Positions 17,504-25,991 of a stretch of DNA of 64,000 bases are shown in pieces. Numbering within the stretch: the stretch's first letter is position 1; each line of letters starts with the position of its first letter. A program made the translations under genes and the position numbers. Origin of the DNA: Lascolabacillus massiliensis (lineage in GTDB: Bacteria; Bacteroidota; Bacteroidia; Bacteroidales; Dysgonomonadaceae); contig NZ_CTEJ01000002.1 of the NCBI RefSeq assembly GCF_001282625.1, positions 312,501-376,500 on the forward strand. The letters run 5' to 3'. Below the pieces are notes generated by a model. The model was not told the origin of the DNA. It saw only the letters and a list, made by a program, of their open reading frames with translations, and did not search any database.

Positions 17504-19783
17504 TCAATTCTTCTTTATCAACCTTACCGACAAGAAGCATGCTGGATCTTCATAGTAATCACTCGAATTGCCTTCGATAGCTTCTACAGCAAAACCACTG
17601 TTATTTATTCTTACATGATATCCATCATTTGTCCAGTACCTATTCTCATTACCTCCATAATTGTAATGAAGAAATATGACAGAACTGGCTAAAGCATATA
17701 AATCAATATTTATCCATCCATCATCTTTAGTTACAGGAGCCTCATAGCCCAAAGGACTATGTCCGGGGCTGTCAGGCACATTACGAAACGAAAGTCCAGA
17801 GTTCAGGTTGTATTTCGTTAGCATGGCCTGCATCTCCTTATAATGTGTAGATGTAGGAACCTGCCATCCCGAAGGTGCAAAACCATTAACTTTCACCACC
17901 GACTGTTTATAGTAGAATGCTGCACCAAGTGCACAAGCCTGAGTCTGAATACTTTTTTTATGGGTGTCGTTGATATCTAAATGTTCTACACGCATGGAAT
18001 TACCATTACCATATTTATCAGCTCTGTAATCCTCTCTGGTCCATATATCACCAAAAATCTTCACCAAAGGATAGTTATGATAAGCCTCCTTAAAATGAAC
18101 AGCATTCAGGTAAGAATCATGGTTTGTAGTTCCCTTTGGAGTCTGATCTTCATTCAGTTCAGTTTTTGTTGTAGCTCCTCCAATATAAATAGTTTTATGC
18201 TCCTTCTCTTCAAGATTATCGTAATCCACAATCTTAAGATTAGATCCATTCCATGATATTCTTGCGGGGCGGCGACCCTCATATCCCGGGAAGAAACCTG
18301 CATGCATCAATATTTTACCACTTGCTACAGGGTAAATCACATTAACACGCTTTTCGGGGTTGATCTCAGGAATAAACTCATTGCAAATAGTAGCTACTAT
18401 CCTATTGTTTGAATCCTTCACATCCTTCACCAGAGTAGCATTAGCTTCATCACTGAAAGTTGGAATTACAATCTCATAATTATTCTTATCCTCATACTCT
18501 ATAGTAACAAACCCTTCTCCATCCATCACAGCTTTAATATCCTTCTGACGCTGCGGATCTGAAGCCAGTTCATACAGAGGCACCAGTCCCTCCAACTCCG
18601 AACCGAAGCCAATCAGGGCAGTTTTGTTGGTTTCAACTTTATCATAACCGGCCACCGATAGTTTCCATTTATTTACTGCAACTTGATCCGAAGATTTAGT
18701 CAACGGTGCCGAGTCACCTCCAATTGCTGTAAATGTAAGATCAGTCTGATCTATATTACTTTCGTACGACTCCTTAATTTCCTTATCCACCGAAGCCTCA
18801 GAACTTACGAAAGCATTTGAATAAGATGCCTTCATATAGCCATTAATATCATAAAAGCCGGTCACCTTAGAAACATCAACAGTCATATTATACTTCAGTC
18901 TGCCACCCAGATCAGCTTTTGTTATCAGATGTGTTCCATACTCCCTCAGAAGCTTCTTAACACCTTCTGTACCCCTGAAATCTGCTATCTCACCATTTAT
19001 AGCCTTCCTTGCAGCTTCAGTAAGCCAGTTTTCCCTGATATCAGCAATATCAGTAATAAGACTGATATCTGTCACCTTATATTCAATATAGGAGATTGCA
19101 TATTCGTTGAATTCACTATTAGTAGATCCCGAGCTAAAAGTTTCACCAACTTCAGCTTTAAATCCACAATAGTTACCTTTAAAATTCACTGCAGCGCTAA
19201 GATTTTCGGCCAACTCTTCCAGACTTGACCCACTAACCGTTCTCTCATAAAACCTTGCACTTGAAGCGTTAAACTGAATAAGTCCATTATCATCCATCTC
19301 TTTCCAGCGTACAATCTGCTTTGTAACAGCATTGGGAGATGCATACTCACTCAAAGTGTTATAACCATATCCAATTGCATACTTCTTGATTGATGGCGTA
19401 TCATCAAAAATACCTGACACACCATAATCAACAGCGCACTTCTGCCCAACATCGAAAGTCTGCACAACCGAAGGATCGTCAGTAGAGATTATAGAAACCT
19501 TACCCGTCTGGCGCACATCAGAATCATTCTCTAACACACATAACTTCACAGTAGCTCTACCACTACCACTATTTGGAAACAGATAAAACCAGTCGCCCTG
19601 CGTCTGTATCTCCCATTCCCCATTACTTTCCACCTCAAATAAAACTTCGTGTGCCCACATATCGAGCAACGCTACATCTGTATCCTGAGGCAGCTCGGGC
19701 TTCACCCAATAATCCTCAATATCGGAACAGGAGAAAAAAACAACACTAAGAATTAATACAAAAAACTTAAACGATTGTTTCAT
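17504..19783 (-). CDS. BACON-MACPF-FISUMP lipoprotein, candidate surface pore-forming toxin
   Basis: A 759-residue lipoprotein. The signal ends in FFSC19, giving a lipid anchor. Residues about 36-116 look like a BACON domain, with alternating strands and GDWFYLFPNSGSG. The MACPF domain follows (about 130-420), with its signature Y282-G-T-H-L and two helical clusters that could become membrane hairpins. The last ~220 residues are a Fibrobacter-succinogenes-type paralogous (FISUMP) domain, with GWQVPTSTHYKEM and a terminal LSVRLIKK. MACPF proteins of Bacteroidales (BSAP family) kill related strains by binding surface molecules. The FISUMP tail could be the receptor-binding part. No immunity gene is obvious nearby. 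Confidence 0.85.
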   Translation of the reverse strand: MKQSFKFFVLILSVVFFSCSDIEDYWVKPELPQDTDVALLDMWAHEVLFEVESNGEWEIQTQGDWFYLFPNSGSGRATVKLCVLENDSDVRQTGKVSIISTDDPSVVQTFDVGQKCAVDYGVSGIFDDTPSIKKYAIGYGYNTLSEYASPNAVTKQIVRWKEMDDNGLIQFNASSARFYERTVSGSSLEELAENLSAAVNFKGNYCGFKAEVGETFSSGSTNSEFNEYAISYIEYKVTDISLITDIADIRENWLTEAARKAINGEIADFRGTEGVKKLLREYGTHLITKADLGGRLKYNMTVDVSKVTGFYDINGYMKASYSNAFVSSEASVDKEIKESYESNIDQTDLTFTAIGGDSAPLTKSSDQVAVNKWKLSVAGYDKVETNKTALIGFGSELEGLVPLYELASDPQRQKDIKAVMDGEGFVTIEYEDKNNYEIVIPTFSDEANATLVKDVKDSNNRIVATICNEFIPEINPEKRVNVIYPVASGKILMHAGFFPGYEGRRPARISWNGSNLKIVDYDNLEEKEHKTIYIGGATTKTELNEDQTPKGTTNHDSYLNAVHFKEAYHNYPLVKIFGDIWTREDYRADKYGNGNSMRVEHLDINDTHKKSIQTQACALGAAFYYKQSVVKVNGFAPSGWQVPTSTHYKEMQAMLTKYNLNSGLSFRNVPDSPGHSPLGYEAPVTKDDGWINIDLYALASSVIFLHYNYGGNENRYWTNDGYHVRINNSGFAVEAIEGNSSDYYEDPACFLSVRLIKKN

Positions 19784-20055
19784 AATTTTAATTGTGTTTG
19801 TTAAAGAACGAACTCTATTTATATATTTAAGTATGAAATATTTGCATTAATGAGACCCTATGTCTTGTTTTCATCAAACAACACATGCCTCTGTTTCAGT
19901 GTGTTAACCTATGTTTTTCTAACAAATTACCGCACCAGGCCCAAAATTAGAAAAAAAATCACGAAATTGTTAAATAGAGGAAATATTTTTTTAATTTTTA
20001 TTGTTAAGAGGATTCAAACGCTATCCTTTAGAGAAAAGCCTTGTCCGCTGTACTG

Positions 20056-20440
20056 TTAATATTTTTCATATTCCTCTTTGGTAATAATTTCTCCACCTAA
20101 ATATGCTTCCATTGCAATATTCGTTATACATTCAACCTTATAAGGTTTTCCTCCTTTAAATTTAACTTCACAGAAGTTGCCTTTTCCTCTACCTGTGAAT
20201 TTAAAAACAGCTCCCTCAAATTCATCAAGATATAAAGGACCCCATCTTTAATTAATATGTCGTCTTGTTTCATCTGAAATGTTTATAATATTCTTTTGAT
20301 AATTTTTCCAACACGTATATCATTTTTTGTCTTTCTCTGGGTCAAGAACTCTCCATTATTCATTATAAGTATGTCTCAAACCTCCTTCCATGCCTGTCTC
20401 TTTCTTAATACGATTCCACTCTTCTATACCTAATCACTTT
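20056..20440 (-). pseudogene. Decayed unidentified gene
   Basis: The - strand carries a coherent 60-residue frame (RWGPLYLDEFEGAVFKFTGR onward) that ends in ITKEEYEKY and a stop at 20056. Upstream, other frames give EEWNRIKKETGMEGGLRHTY and VLDPEKDKK between stops. The pattern is a gene broken by several stops or frameshifts. I do not recognise the family. The remaining bases of this gap (19784-20055 and 20441-20492) show nothing else. Confidence 0.4.
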
Positions 20441-20559
20441 TCAGCTGTTTCATTTCAATTCAACCATTGTACGATTAATAGTTTATTAAAACGTAACCAT
20501 TCGGTCTACCCCGTCTTATTTTAACTGTTAATCTCCTCTATATTTGTCCTCAAAAAAAT

Positions 20560-21030
20560 ATGTGGTCAATACAGCAGTTTAAATTAGTTTACGATCGCTT
20601 CCTATCCAGCGGTCTCTCCGTTACAGATTTTTGTGCAAATGAGAGCATACTCCATTCTAAGTTTTATTACTGGAAAAAGAAATTAATTGAACAGAGCCAA
20701 GCTAGAGAACAACCGTCCGATTTTGTGCCGATTGTTTTCTCCGGTTCAAATACACAGTTACCAGCAAAAAGGAAGGTTCAGCATAAACCGGTTCTTGAAC
20801 ATAATGACCCTGCCTCTGGTGATGTTTTTGAAATAGTGTATCCACAGCCTACCGATATGCGTAAAGGTTTTTACACTTTAAGCGGATTGGTCACGGATCA
20901 GATGGGACAAAGCGTACGAAGCGGAGATGTTTTCATCTTCCTGAATCGTCATTGCACCAGTTTGAAGGCCCTGCACATGGAGCATGGTGGGCTGAACAAA
21001 CTTATTTACTCTCGTTATCTAACAGATTAA
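20560..21030 (+). pseudogene. IS66 TnpA-TnpB in-frame fusion
   Basis: Residues 1-50 are the IS66 Orf1 HTH (FKLVYDRFLSSGLSVTDFCA, then FYYWKKKL). Near residue 105 the protein passes directly into Orf2 (PTDMRKGFYTLSGLV, SGDVFIFLNRH, HGGLNK). An in-frame deletion has removed the end of Orf1 and the start of Orf2, and Orf2 is cut short at the C-terminus. The stop overlaps the TnpC start by one base. Confidence 0.8.
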
Positions 21031-21654
21031 TGATGCAAGAAAACAAAGAAAATCCCAACGAGCTCTTAGAACTCCTCTTGGAGAAATGCGACCGTTTATA
21101 TCAGGAGAATATGCTTCTAAAAGGTAAGCTTGAAGATCGAACAGATGTTGATGCATTAAAAACCTCGTATGAGCAAACCATATCCAAGAAAGATGTACTG
21201 CCCCTTGGTTGCTGGGCTCATGCCAGACGGAAGTTTGAAGAGTCACTAAAAAATGATAGAGAAAGAGCTGAGTATGCTCTTGAGCAAATCGGACTTCTAT
21301 ACGAAGTTGAAAGGGAGGCTGATGATAAGAACCTTTCTTACAAAACTGCTATGACATCTATCACAGGTTAAGTCGCTATCATCTGGATGCCCGTATCACA
21401 TAGATAACAACCTTGCTGAAAACAGTATGAGGGGTCTGGCGCTTGGCAGGAAGAATTACCTGTTTTGCGGAAATCATGACGCTGCAGAAGATGCTGCAGT
21501 TATATACTCTTTACTTGGATGCTGCAAAGCTGCAGATGTAAACTTCCGTGACTGGATGGTATATGTGCTGAGTCATATCCACGATTATGATCAGGACTAC
21601 ACAATGGACCTTGCTGAACTGCTTCCTTTAAACCATCTACGAAAAATCTCCTAA
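21030..21654 (+). pseudogene. IS66 TnpC transposase, catalytic core deleted
   Basis: The N-terminal leucine-rich region (NPNELLELLLEKCDRLYQEN to YEQTISKKD) jumps directly to the late VLPLGCWAHARRKFEESLKN block. All sequence between, including the first catalytic Asp strand, is missing. After a frameshift near 21371 the C-terminus follows from NNLAENSMRGLALGRKNYLF through VYVLSHIHDYDQDYT to DLAELLPL. The deletion joint lies at a KKD repeat, so a slip between short direct repeats is plausible. Confidence 0.8.
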
Positions 21655-21998
21655 AAACTCCGAATCGTCTCCGAATGTTTTACAAGTTTTTGAAAGGTTT
21701 TTTGGAAGAATCTAAGAAAACTTGCAAAAAAATACGGACGAGACCGAATGCTTACGTTCTTTCCAACTCAGGATAATCTGCACCTAATTTGACGAAGAAC
21801 CGGTTTGAACCGAAAACACTGGCATACATAGACCGATATCACTGGCACAAATCAAACCGTTATATCCACTGCCAAAATACCGCTAATAATTAACAGGCTA
21901 ATAAGAATCAGGGAGTGTCTCTTGTTCATTTGGAATTGTTTTATCAATGTATATTTAATATTCAGTAATTACTTTTAAAATCATGTTGATTCCGTTTC

Positions 21999-22126
21999 GG
22001 CCAACGGTCAAGTATAAGAGCAGTAGCAGATTTCGAAGCAATTATTTGTCCGCCCACCAAAGTTTATTAAATGCACAAACTTTGACTTAACCACTTCCCT
22101 GCTATTGCTCTTATACAATGTTAGGC
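21999..22126 (-). repeat. attC-like recombination site of cassette 2
   Basis: Read on the - strand, this 128-bp site starts with GCCTAAC (R'', consensus RYYYAAC) a few bases after the stop of the exported-protein gene. Its outer arms pair at 17 of 18 positions (GTATAAGAGCAATAGCAG with its partner near the other end). It ends TTGACC-GTTGGCC (R', consensus GTTRRRY, one mismatch). R'' with its flank (GCGCCTAAC) is the perfect complement of the 5' end of the same cassette, as expected if the cassette was once circular. Confidence 0.8.
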
Positions 22127-22915
22127 GCATGTTATATATTGTTGCCGTTGTTAAAGAAAATTTTCACGTTGTCTTGCTGTAAGATTTTATTAATGTAGTC
22201 TGACAGTTCTTTGTCGCTCAAAATGGGCGTTTCTAATTGCATTGACCGTAGTGAGCCATCTTTTTGCGGTGCTATTAAAATTATTCTGCCATTCTTTAAG
22301 TTGAAAAGTCGCATGTTCACAATGGCGTATTCGTCTCTATTTGCAGTAAGAAAAGCGATATAATCTATTTCATCAGTTTTTGTCTTGAAAAAACCTTGCC
22401 CAATGTAATCAGGATTATTTCTTGAAATGATTTGCACCCCTGCATGAGTATAATTAACTGTGTCAATGAAATCGGTCAAGGTTACGATTGTAAAAAAAAC
22501 TTCATTTGGTTTGTCCCCAATGAATTTTTGAGTTAAGGTATTCTTGTTTACTAAAAAATAGGAGTAAATAACTTTTTTGCCATTGACATCAATACCTGTG
22601 AAGTTTCCACCATTACCTATTCCTTTGAAACTATCTTTTCCAAGCAACTCATATTTAGGTACCGGAAACGCGCCATATCTTATCGGCTTAGCTATCCTCT
22701 CTTTGTTACTTTCTATATCTCTTCGTAGCAGTTCTGCGTCCCATGTTGCAGTGTCTTGGCGGTTTTGAAGATGTAGTTTTTCTGACTTTTCAGTCCACTC
22801 TGATATGACTTCTTGAGCTTTGCAAAAGGTCACAAAGAATGCAAAAAGTATGAAAGCGAAAAATTTTATGTAGTTCGTCATTTTAGTGTTATTTAAGGTA
22901 TCTTATTGCGCCTAA
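22005..22915 (-). mobile_element. Integron gene cassette 2, 911 bp
   Basis: The cassette runs on the - strand from the G/TT cut site of one attC-like site (between 22916 and 22915) to that of the next (between 22005 and 22004). It contains a single gene starting 34 bp inside, followed directly by its attC. Beyond its end, the next ~150 bp hold only a 25-codon frame with a signal-like sequence (21852-21929), perhaps the start of a truncated third cassette. Confidence 0.75.
22132..22881 (-). CDS. Exported protein of unknown function (integron cassette)
   Basis: A 249-residue protein with a signal peptide (YIKFFAFILFAFFVTFCKA) and probable cleavage after KAQ. The mature part is mixed alpha/beta, with a long central stretch of beta strands (VIYSYFLVNKNTLTQKFIG, FFTIVTLTDFID, IDYIAFLTANRDEYAIVNM) and a C-terminal D-K-E-L-S-D-Y-I helix. 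I do not recognise the family. The gene fills an integron-like cassette: its stop is 6 bp from the attC R'' box. Cassette genes usually lack their own promoter, so expression may depend on outside transcription. Confidence 0.7.
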   Translation of the reverse strand: MTNYIKFFAFILFAFFVTFCKAQEVISEWTEKSEKLHLQNRQDTATWDAELLRRDIESNKERIAKPIRYGAFPVPKYELLGKDSFKGIGNGGNFTGIDVNGKKVIYSYFLVNKNTLTQKFIGDKPNEVFFTIVTLTDFIDTVNYTHAGVQIISRNNPDYIGQGFFKTKTDEIDYIAFLTANRDEYAIVNMRLFNLKNGRIILIAPQKDGSLRSMQLETPILSDKELSDYINKILQQDNVKIFFNNGNNI

Positions 22916-23043
22916 CGGTCACATGTATGAAACGTTGGGGATTGCGGGCGTCGTCACTGTCTACCGACACAAAAGCTGATGCGGGGCAGAAACATTCAAG
23001 CAACCGCTTAAACCCCAATGTTTTATACATGATGTTACCAACA
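22910..23043 (-). repeat. attC-like recombination site of cassette 1
   Basis: A 134-bp site on the - strand. R'' region TGTTGGTAAC follows the protease stop by 4 bp. Outer arms ATGTATAAAACATTGGGG and their partner pair at 16 of 18 positions. The site ends GTGACC-GTTAGGC, a perfect GTTRRRY box. The 3-base and 6-base spacers beside the arms match those in the other site (ATC/GTGACC here, ATT/TTGACC there), which marks them as the same family. R'' is the exact complement of the cassette's own 5' end near 23959. Confidence 0.82.
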
Positions 23044-23959
23044 GTTTTTATTGTTCTTCGTAAAATTTTATATTGTGTTGAGTTAAAAATTCTTTAATTC
23101 TGTCCACATGAATGCAATGACCAACGTGCAAAAAAGGGTAATTGGAAACTTTGGTCTTTTTTCCTTCATGAATTATTTCTTTGTCTTTTATATCGAAGCC
23201 TAAATGAAGGTGACTTGTCATGTACTGCATACCGTAAACTAAACCTTCTGAATCAAATAATGGTCCGCCACTTTGTCCACGAAGTCCTGGTGTACTCATT
23301 TCTATTGAAATTATTTGATTACCGTCACCACCAAATCTTGTTATGATACCGTCTAAAGGAAATTTTGGAGAATTTGGATTACCTGTATTCGTCCATTCAA
23401 TATCATCAGTCGCAGGATTATGTTGAAAATTATTAAACTCTGGAAATGGATAACCAAGTCTACATAAAGATTTTCCTTGTTTTATCTTATTAGGGTCTTT
23501 TACGAAAGTAGCATAAGAATTATAGAATTTCTGTTTGAAACCTTCAAAAATAATTATAGCTAAATCAAGTGTTGGATGCGCATGGTATTTGATATTACCA
23601 ATTACGTCCACCGAATTGACGAAGCTATTTTTAATTTGAACTGTAGTTTCTTTCTTGTACTTATATTTCAACTCAAGTCCCAATAGATTTTTTTTGAATT
23701 TTCCATCTTTTGCCAACTTGTCACGTTCTGTTTTGAAATTATTAAACTGAATATTGACAGGGTCTGCCTGTGCAATAATATTTAATACGTGTTTGCATGT
23801 AATTGCTACACCTTCTTCATTAACAAAAAAAATTGTTGACGTCCCAGGCGAAACAAGTCCACCGTAAGTTCTTGTTATCGTGTGAACTGGTCTAGTAAAC
23901 TGGTCTACTGTTTCGATTGCTTTAATGTACATGATGGTTTATTTTAAAATTGTTGGTAA
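22916..23959 (-). mobile_element. Integron gene cassette 1, 1044 bp
   Basis: The cassette is bounded by G/TT cut sites between 23960/23959 and 22916/22915. It carries only the trypsin-like protease gene and its attC. The upstream junction (AACACG-TTACCAACA on the - strand) lacks the TGACCG seen at the two attC ends, so the site before it may be an attI-like or degenerate site. Confidence 0.72.
23048..23932 (-). CDS. Trypsin-like serine protease (integron cassette)
   Basis: A 294-residue protease of the trypsin/DegP-like fold without PDZ domains. The catalytic triad is visible in order: H48 in ITCKHV, D123 in TLDLAII, and S221 in GLRGQSGGPLF. There is no clear signal peptide, so it may act in the cytoplasm. 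That would be unusual for housekeeping proteases and closer to stand-alone trypsin domains found in conflict systems (inference). The gene starts 27 bp inside the cassette and ends next to attC. Substrate is unknown. Confidence 0.82.
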   Translation of the reverse strand: MYIKAIETVDQFTRPVHTITRTYGGLVSPGTSTIFFVNEEGVAITCKHVLNIIAQADPVNIQFNNFKTERDKLAKDGKFKKNLLGLELKYKYKKETTVQIKNSFVNSVDVIGNIKYHAHPTLDLAIIIFEGFKQKFYNSYATFVKDPNKIKQGKSLCRLGYPFPEFNNFQHNPATDDIEWTNTGNPNSPKFPLDGIITRFGGDGNQIISIEMSTPGLRGQSGGPLFDSEGLVYGMQYMTSHLHLGFDIKDKEIIHEGKKTKVSNYPFLHVGHCIHVDRIKEFLTQHNIKFYEEQ

Positions 23960-24060
23960 CGTGTTATTTACGCAATAAATACCACTTTCGTAAATACCTG
24001 AAATATAACATTCGTATATCCTTACGAAATCAGGGGGTGTTTACGAAACTTGTTTTGATT
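23960..24060. repeat. Cluster of TTTACGAAA-type motifs before cassette 1
   Basis: Within 65 bp are TTTCGTAAA (23986), ATTCGTAT (24010), TTACGAAA (24022) and TTTACGAAA (24040), in both orientations, next to the first G/TT junction. These could be recombinase-binding sites of an attI-type site or operator half-sites. Neither can be decided here. Confidence 0.4.
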
Positions 24061-24192
24061 ATGATTCATTAAATCTTTCTTTAGTCAACAAATCTAATTA
24101 TGTTAAAAAACCAAAGTTAACTAAAATTATAAATAGAATGAAATAAAAATCACCTTTAAATGGGTTGTGTAAAACAAACTACATATTTATTT

Positions 24193-24435
24193 TTAAACTA
24201 CCCCCTTCCCGCTCGGCTTCAACTCATAAACCGTCGAATCAGCATCTACCTCCCAATCTTCAATAGAACTACCTTTAGTGTGATTTTCTTCTTTCTCTTA
24301 TTTTACCTCTTTCTCCTCTTTTATTTCATATTCTATTTCCCCTTCTATTTGATTGTTTAAAGTATCAATAGAAGATTCACAACCAGTAATAAATAATGTA
24401 AATACTGAAATAAATAAGACTCTAAACTTCTTCAT
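24193..24435 (-). pseudogene. Small lipoprotein gene with an in-frame stop
   Basis: Starting at 24435, a lipoprotein signal (KKFRVLFISVFTLFITGC) is followed by an acidic Lys/Glu-rich stretch. A TAA interrupts at 24298 after 45 residues. The same frame continues without further breaks for 34 codons (ENHTKGSSIEDWEVDADSTV onward) to a stop at 24193. Either the TAA is a recent nonsense mutation or a short lipoprotein is made. No family was recognised. Confidence 0.5.
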
Positions 24436-24599
24436 AATGTTGAATTTTCGATTGCTATTAGTGTTCTCACATCTATGACCTTTGCAGTAATTTATCTACC
24501 CTAAATGCAAAGCAAAGCAATCATTTTGACACCTTACGTCAAAATATAAAGTAATTTCTTTTATTCAGTTGTAATTTATAATGTTTAGATAGATAGCTA

Positions 24600-25676
24600 T
24601 TACACCTCCTCCAACCCAAACTCATCAATAAGCGATTGCAGGGCTGGGTTAATCTCTTCTTTTTGGTCCACTTGTCCATGCAGCCGGCATCGGAGTATAG
24701 GACTGTGTAATCTTCATCATAAACGTGAATATGACTCAGCACATATACCATACAGTCACGAAAGTACACTGTACCCGTCAGTCTGCATTACACCTCGGAA
24801 GTCTTTCAAAAGGGATAATGCTACCTTCTGTGCTCTTGAACCGTTGTCATAATGGAAGAAGACTTGCTTGTCCATTGCAGAGCGAACCATCCACATGTAT
24901 CCATTTACGGATTTATGCTTCTCGTTGTTTATTACAGGAACAGTGGTCTCATCAACCTGGATATAGTCGGTAGCAAGGACAAGTTCTTTAAGCCGGTAAT
25001 ATAATGGTCTCAACAAGTCGGCCGTATCCTTGAACCAATCGTTCACCGTTGGTGGCGGAAGATTTACACCCATCTGCTTCATCATCTGTATCTGACGATA
25101 AAAAGGAAGGTGATTAACGTACTTGTTTATCATCAGTTCCGCCAAGAGTGATGCTCCTGCATAACTGCGTGCAATTGGTTGGTATTTTGCAGGAAGTGGT
25201 GCAGTTATAATAGAAGAAGACTTCTGGTAATCCTGTTCAGTTTTGCTTTTTACAACATATTTATGACGTATAATCTTCCTTACCCAGCATCTTCCGGGTT
25301 CATACTCCATAACTTCAGTTATCTCGGGTTCTAACTCTGTCAATGTATCAGCGCTGTCTTTTACCTCATCGGGATAAAGATGCTCTTCTACTCGTGGAAG
25401 ACCCTCAGGTAAAGATTTGCGTACAGGTTTTCTTTTTACACGCTCTTTTACACGTCTTTCTTTGAAGGTTTCTAGATCTGCTTTAGCTGCTTCTGCAAGT
25501 TCTTTTTCTTCAGGCAAAAGGTCTATACCTTCAAAGTCGATCATGCGTTGACGGGGATCTTCTTTTATAAAGCGTTCACTGGACTTGCCCCATATCCTAC
25601 GTCTTAAGTAAGCAACCTGCTTCTCTAAATCAAGTATCTTTTCGTCTTTCTTGGATATGGTTTGCTCATACCTACA
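24600..25676 (-). mobile_element. Second IS66 fragment, opposite orientation
   Basis: Contains only the middle and the extreme end of an IS66 TnpC. It begins at YEQTISKKDEKILDLEKQVA (about 25676) and includes the catalytic region to GVMQTDGY. It then jumps, via a frameshift, to YFRDCMVYVLSHIHVYDEDY. No orf1, orf2 or terminal repeats were found. It holds essentially the part that the derivative at 20493-21755 lacks. Confidence 0.8.
24756..25544 (-). pseudogene. IS66 TnpC central fragment
   Basis: The longest open part of the second IS66 remnant, 262 residues. It has the zinc-finger-like GRCWVRKIIRHKYVVK region, the PLPAKYQPIARSYAGASLLA linker, the H-L-P-F-Y-R-Q block and the first catalytic Asp in YIQVDETTVPV, then D-G-Y at the deletion point. 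The second half of the DDE core and the normal C-terminus are missing, so it is inactive. Confidence 0.82.
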
Positions 25677-25679
25677 TTA

Positions 25680-25991
25680 TCCAGTCCATCCTCATAAATT
25701 ATTAATGTGGATATGAAGTTGCATTGAAGAAGATATGATGTTGGTACGGACCAGGTATGGCCGATGTACCTGTTATGTACGGCAGAAAGTCTGTTTATCT
25801 GTATTGATACAAATTATGTTGTCAAGACAAACTCTATAAGGTTAACCGAAAGGTAATCGTGGGGCTGGTTGTGATCTATCACAAATATAGCAGGAGATTG
25901 CATCTGTTCCAACTATATAGCTGCAGTTTGCTCGTGATGTGTTAAATTTGTTTCTAAACATAGCTAATAAATAAATATAAGAGATATCAAT
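25680..25991. other. Gap between the IS66 fragment and the DsbA gene
   Basis: No open frame or repeat was recognised. TAAATTTG at 25943-25950 fits the TAnnTTTG -7 box about 40 bp before the DsbA-family gene and is the likely promoter. Confidence 0.45.

Larger units (their letters stand above)
20493..21755 (+). mobile_element. IS66-family deletion derivative with both terminal repeats
   Basis: The ends form imperfect inverted repeats of about 30 bp. The left end reads GTAACCATTCGGTCT (from 20493), and the complement of the right end reads GTAAGCATTCGGTCT (ending at 21755). Inside are fused or shortened versions of the three IS66 genes. The full element should be about 2.5 kb, so roughly half is missing. 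No 8-bp target duplication is visible. The element cannot transpose alone but could be mobilised by an intact relative. Confidence 0.85.

Noticed and set aside
19850..20059. 69-codon + strand frame upstream of the MACPF gene
   Set aside because: It has no domain features, overlaps AT-rich upstream DNA of the MACPF gene, and no credible ribosome-binding site is seen.
24160..24360. 66-codon + strand frame rich in Phe and Leu
   Set aside because: It is the complement of the Lys/Glu-rich lipoprotein pseudogene, which explains its composition.
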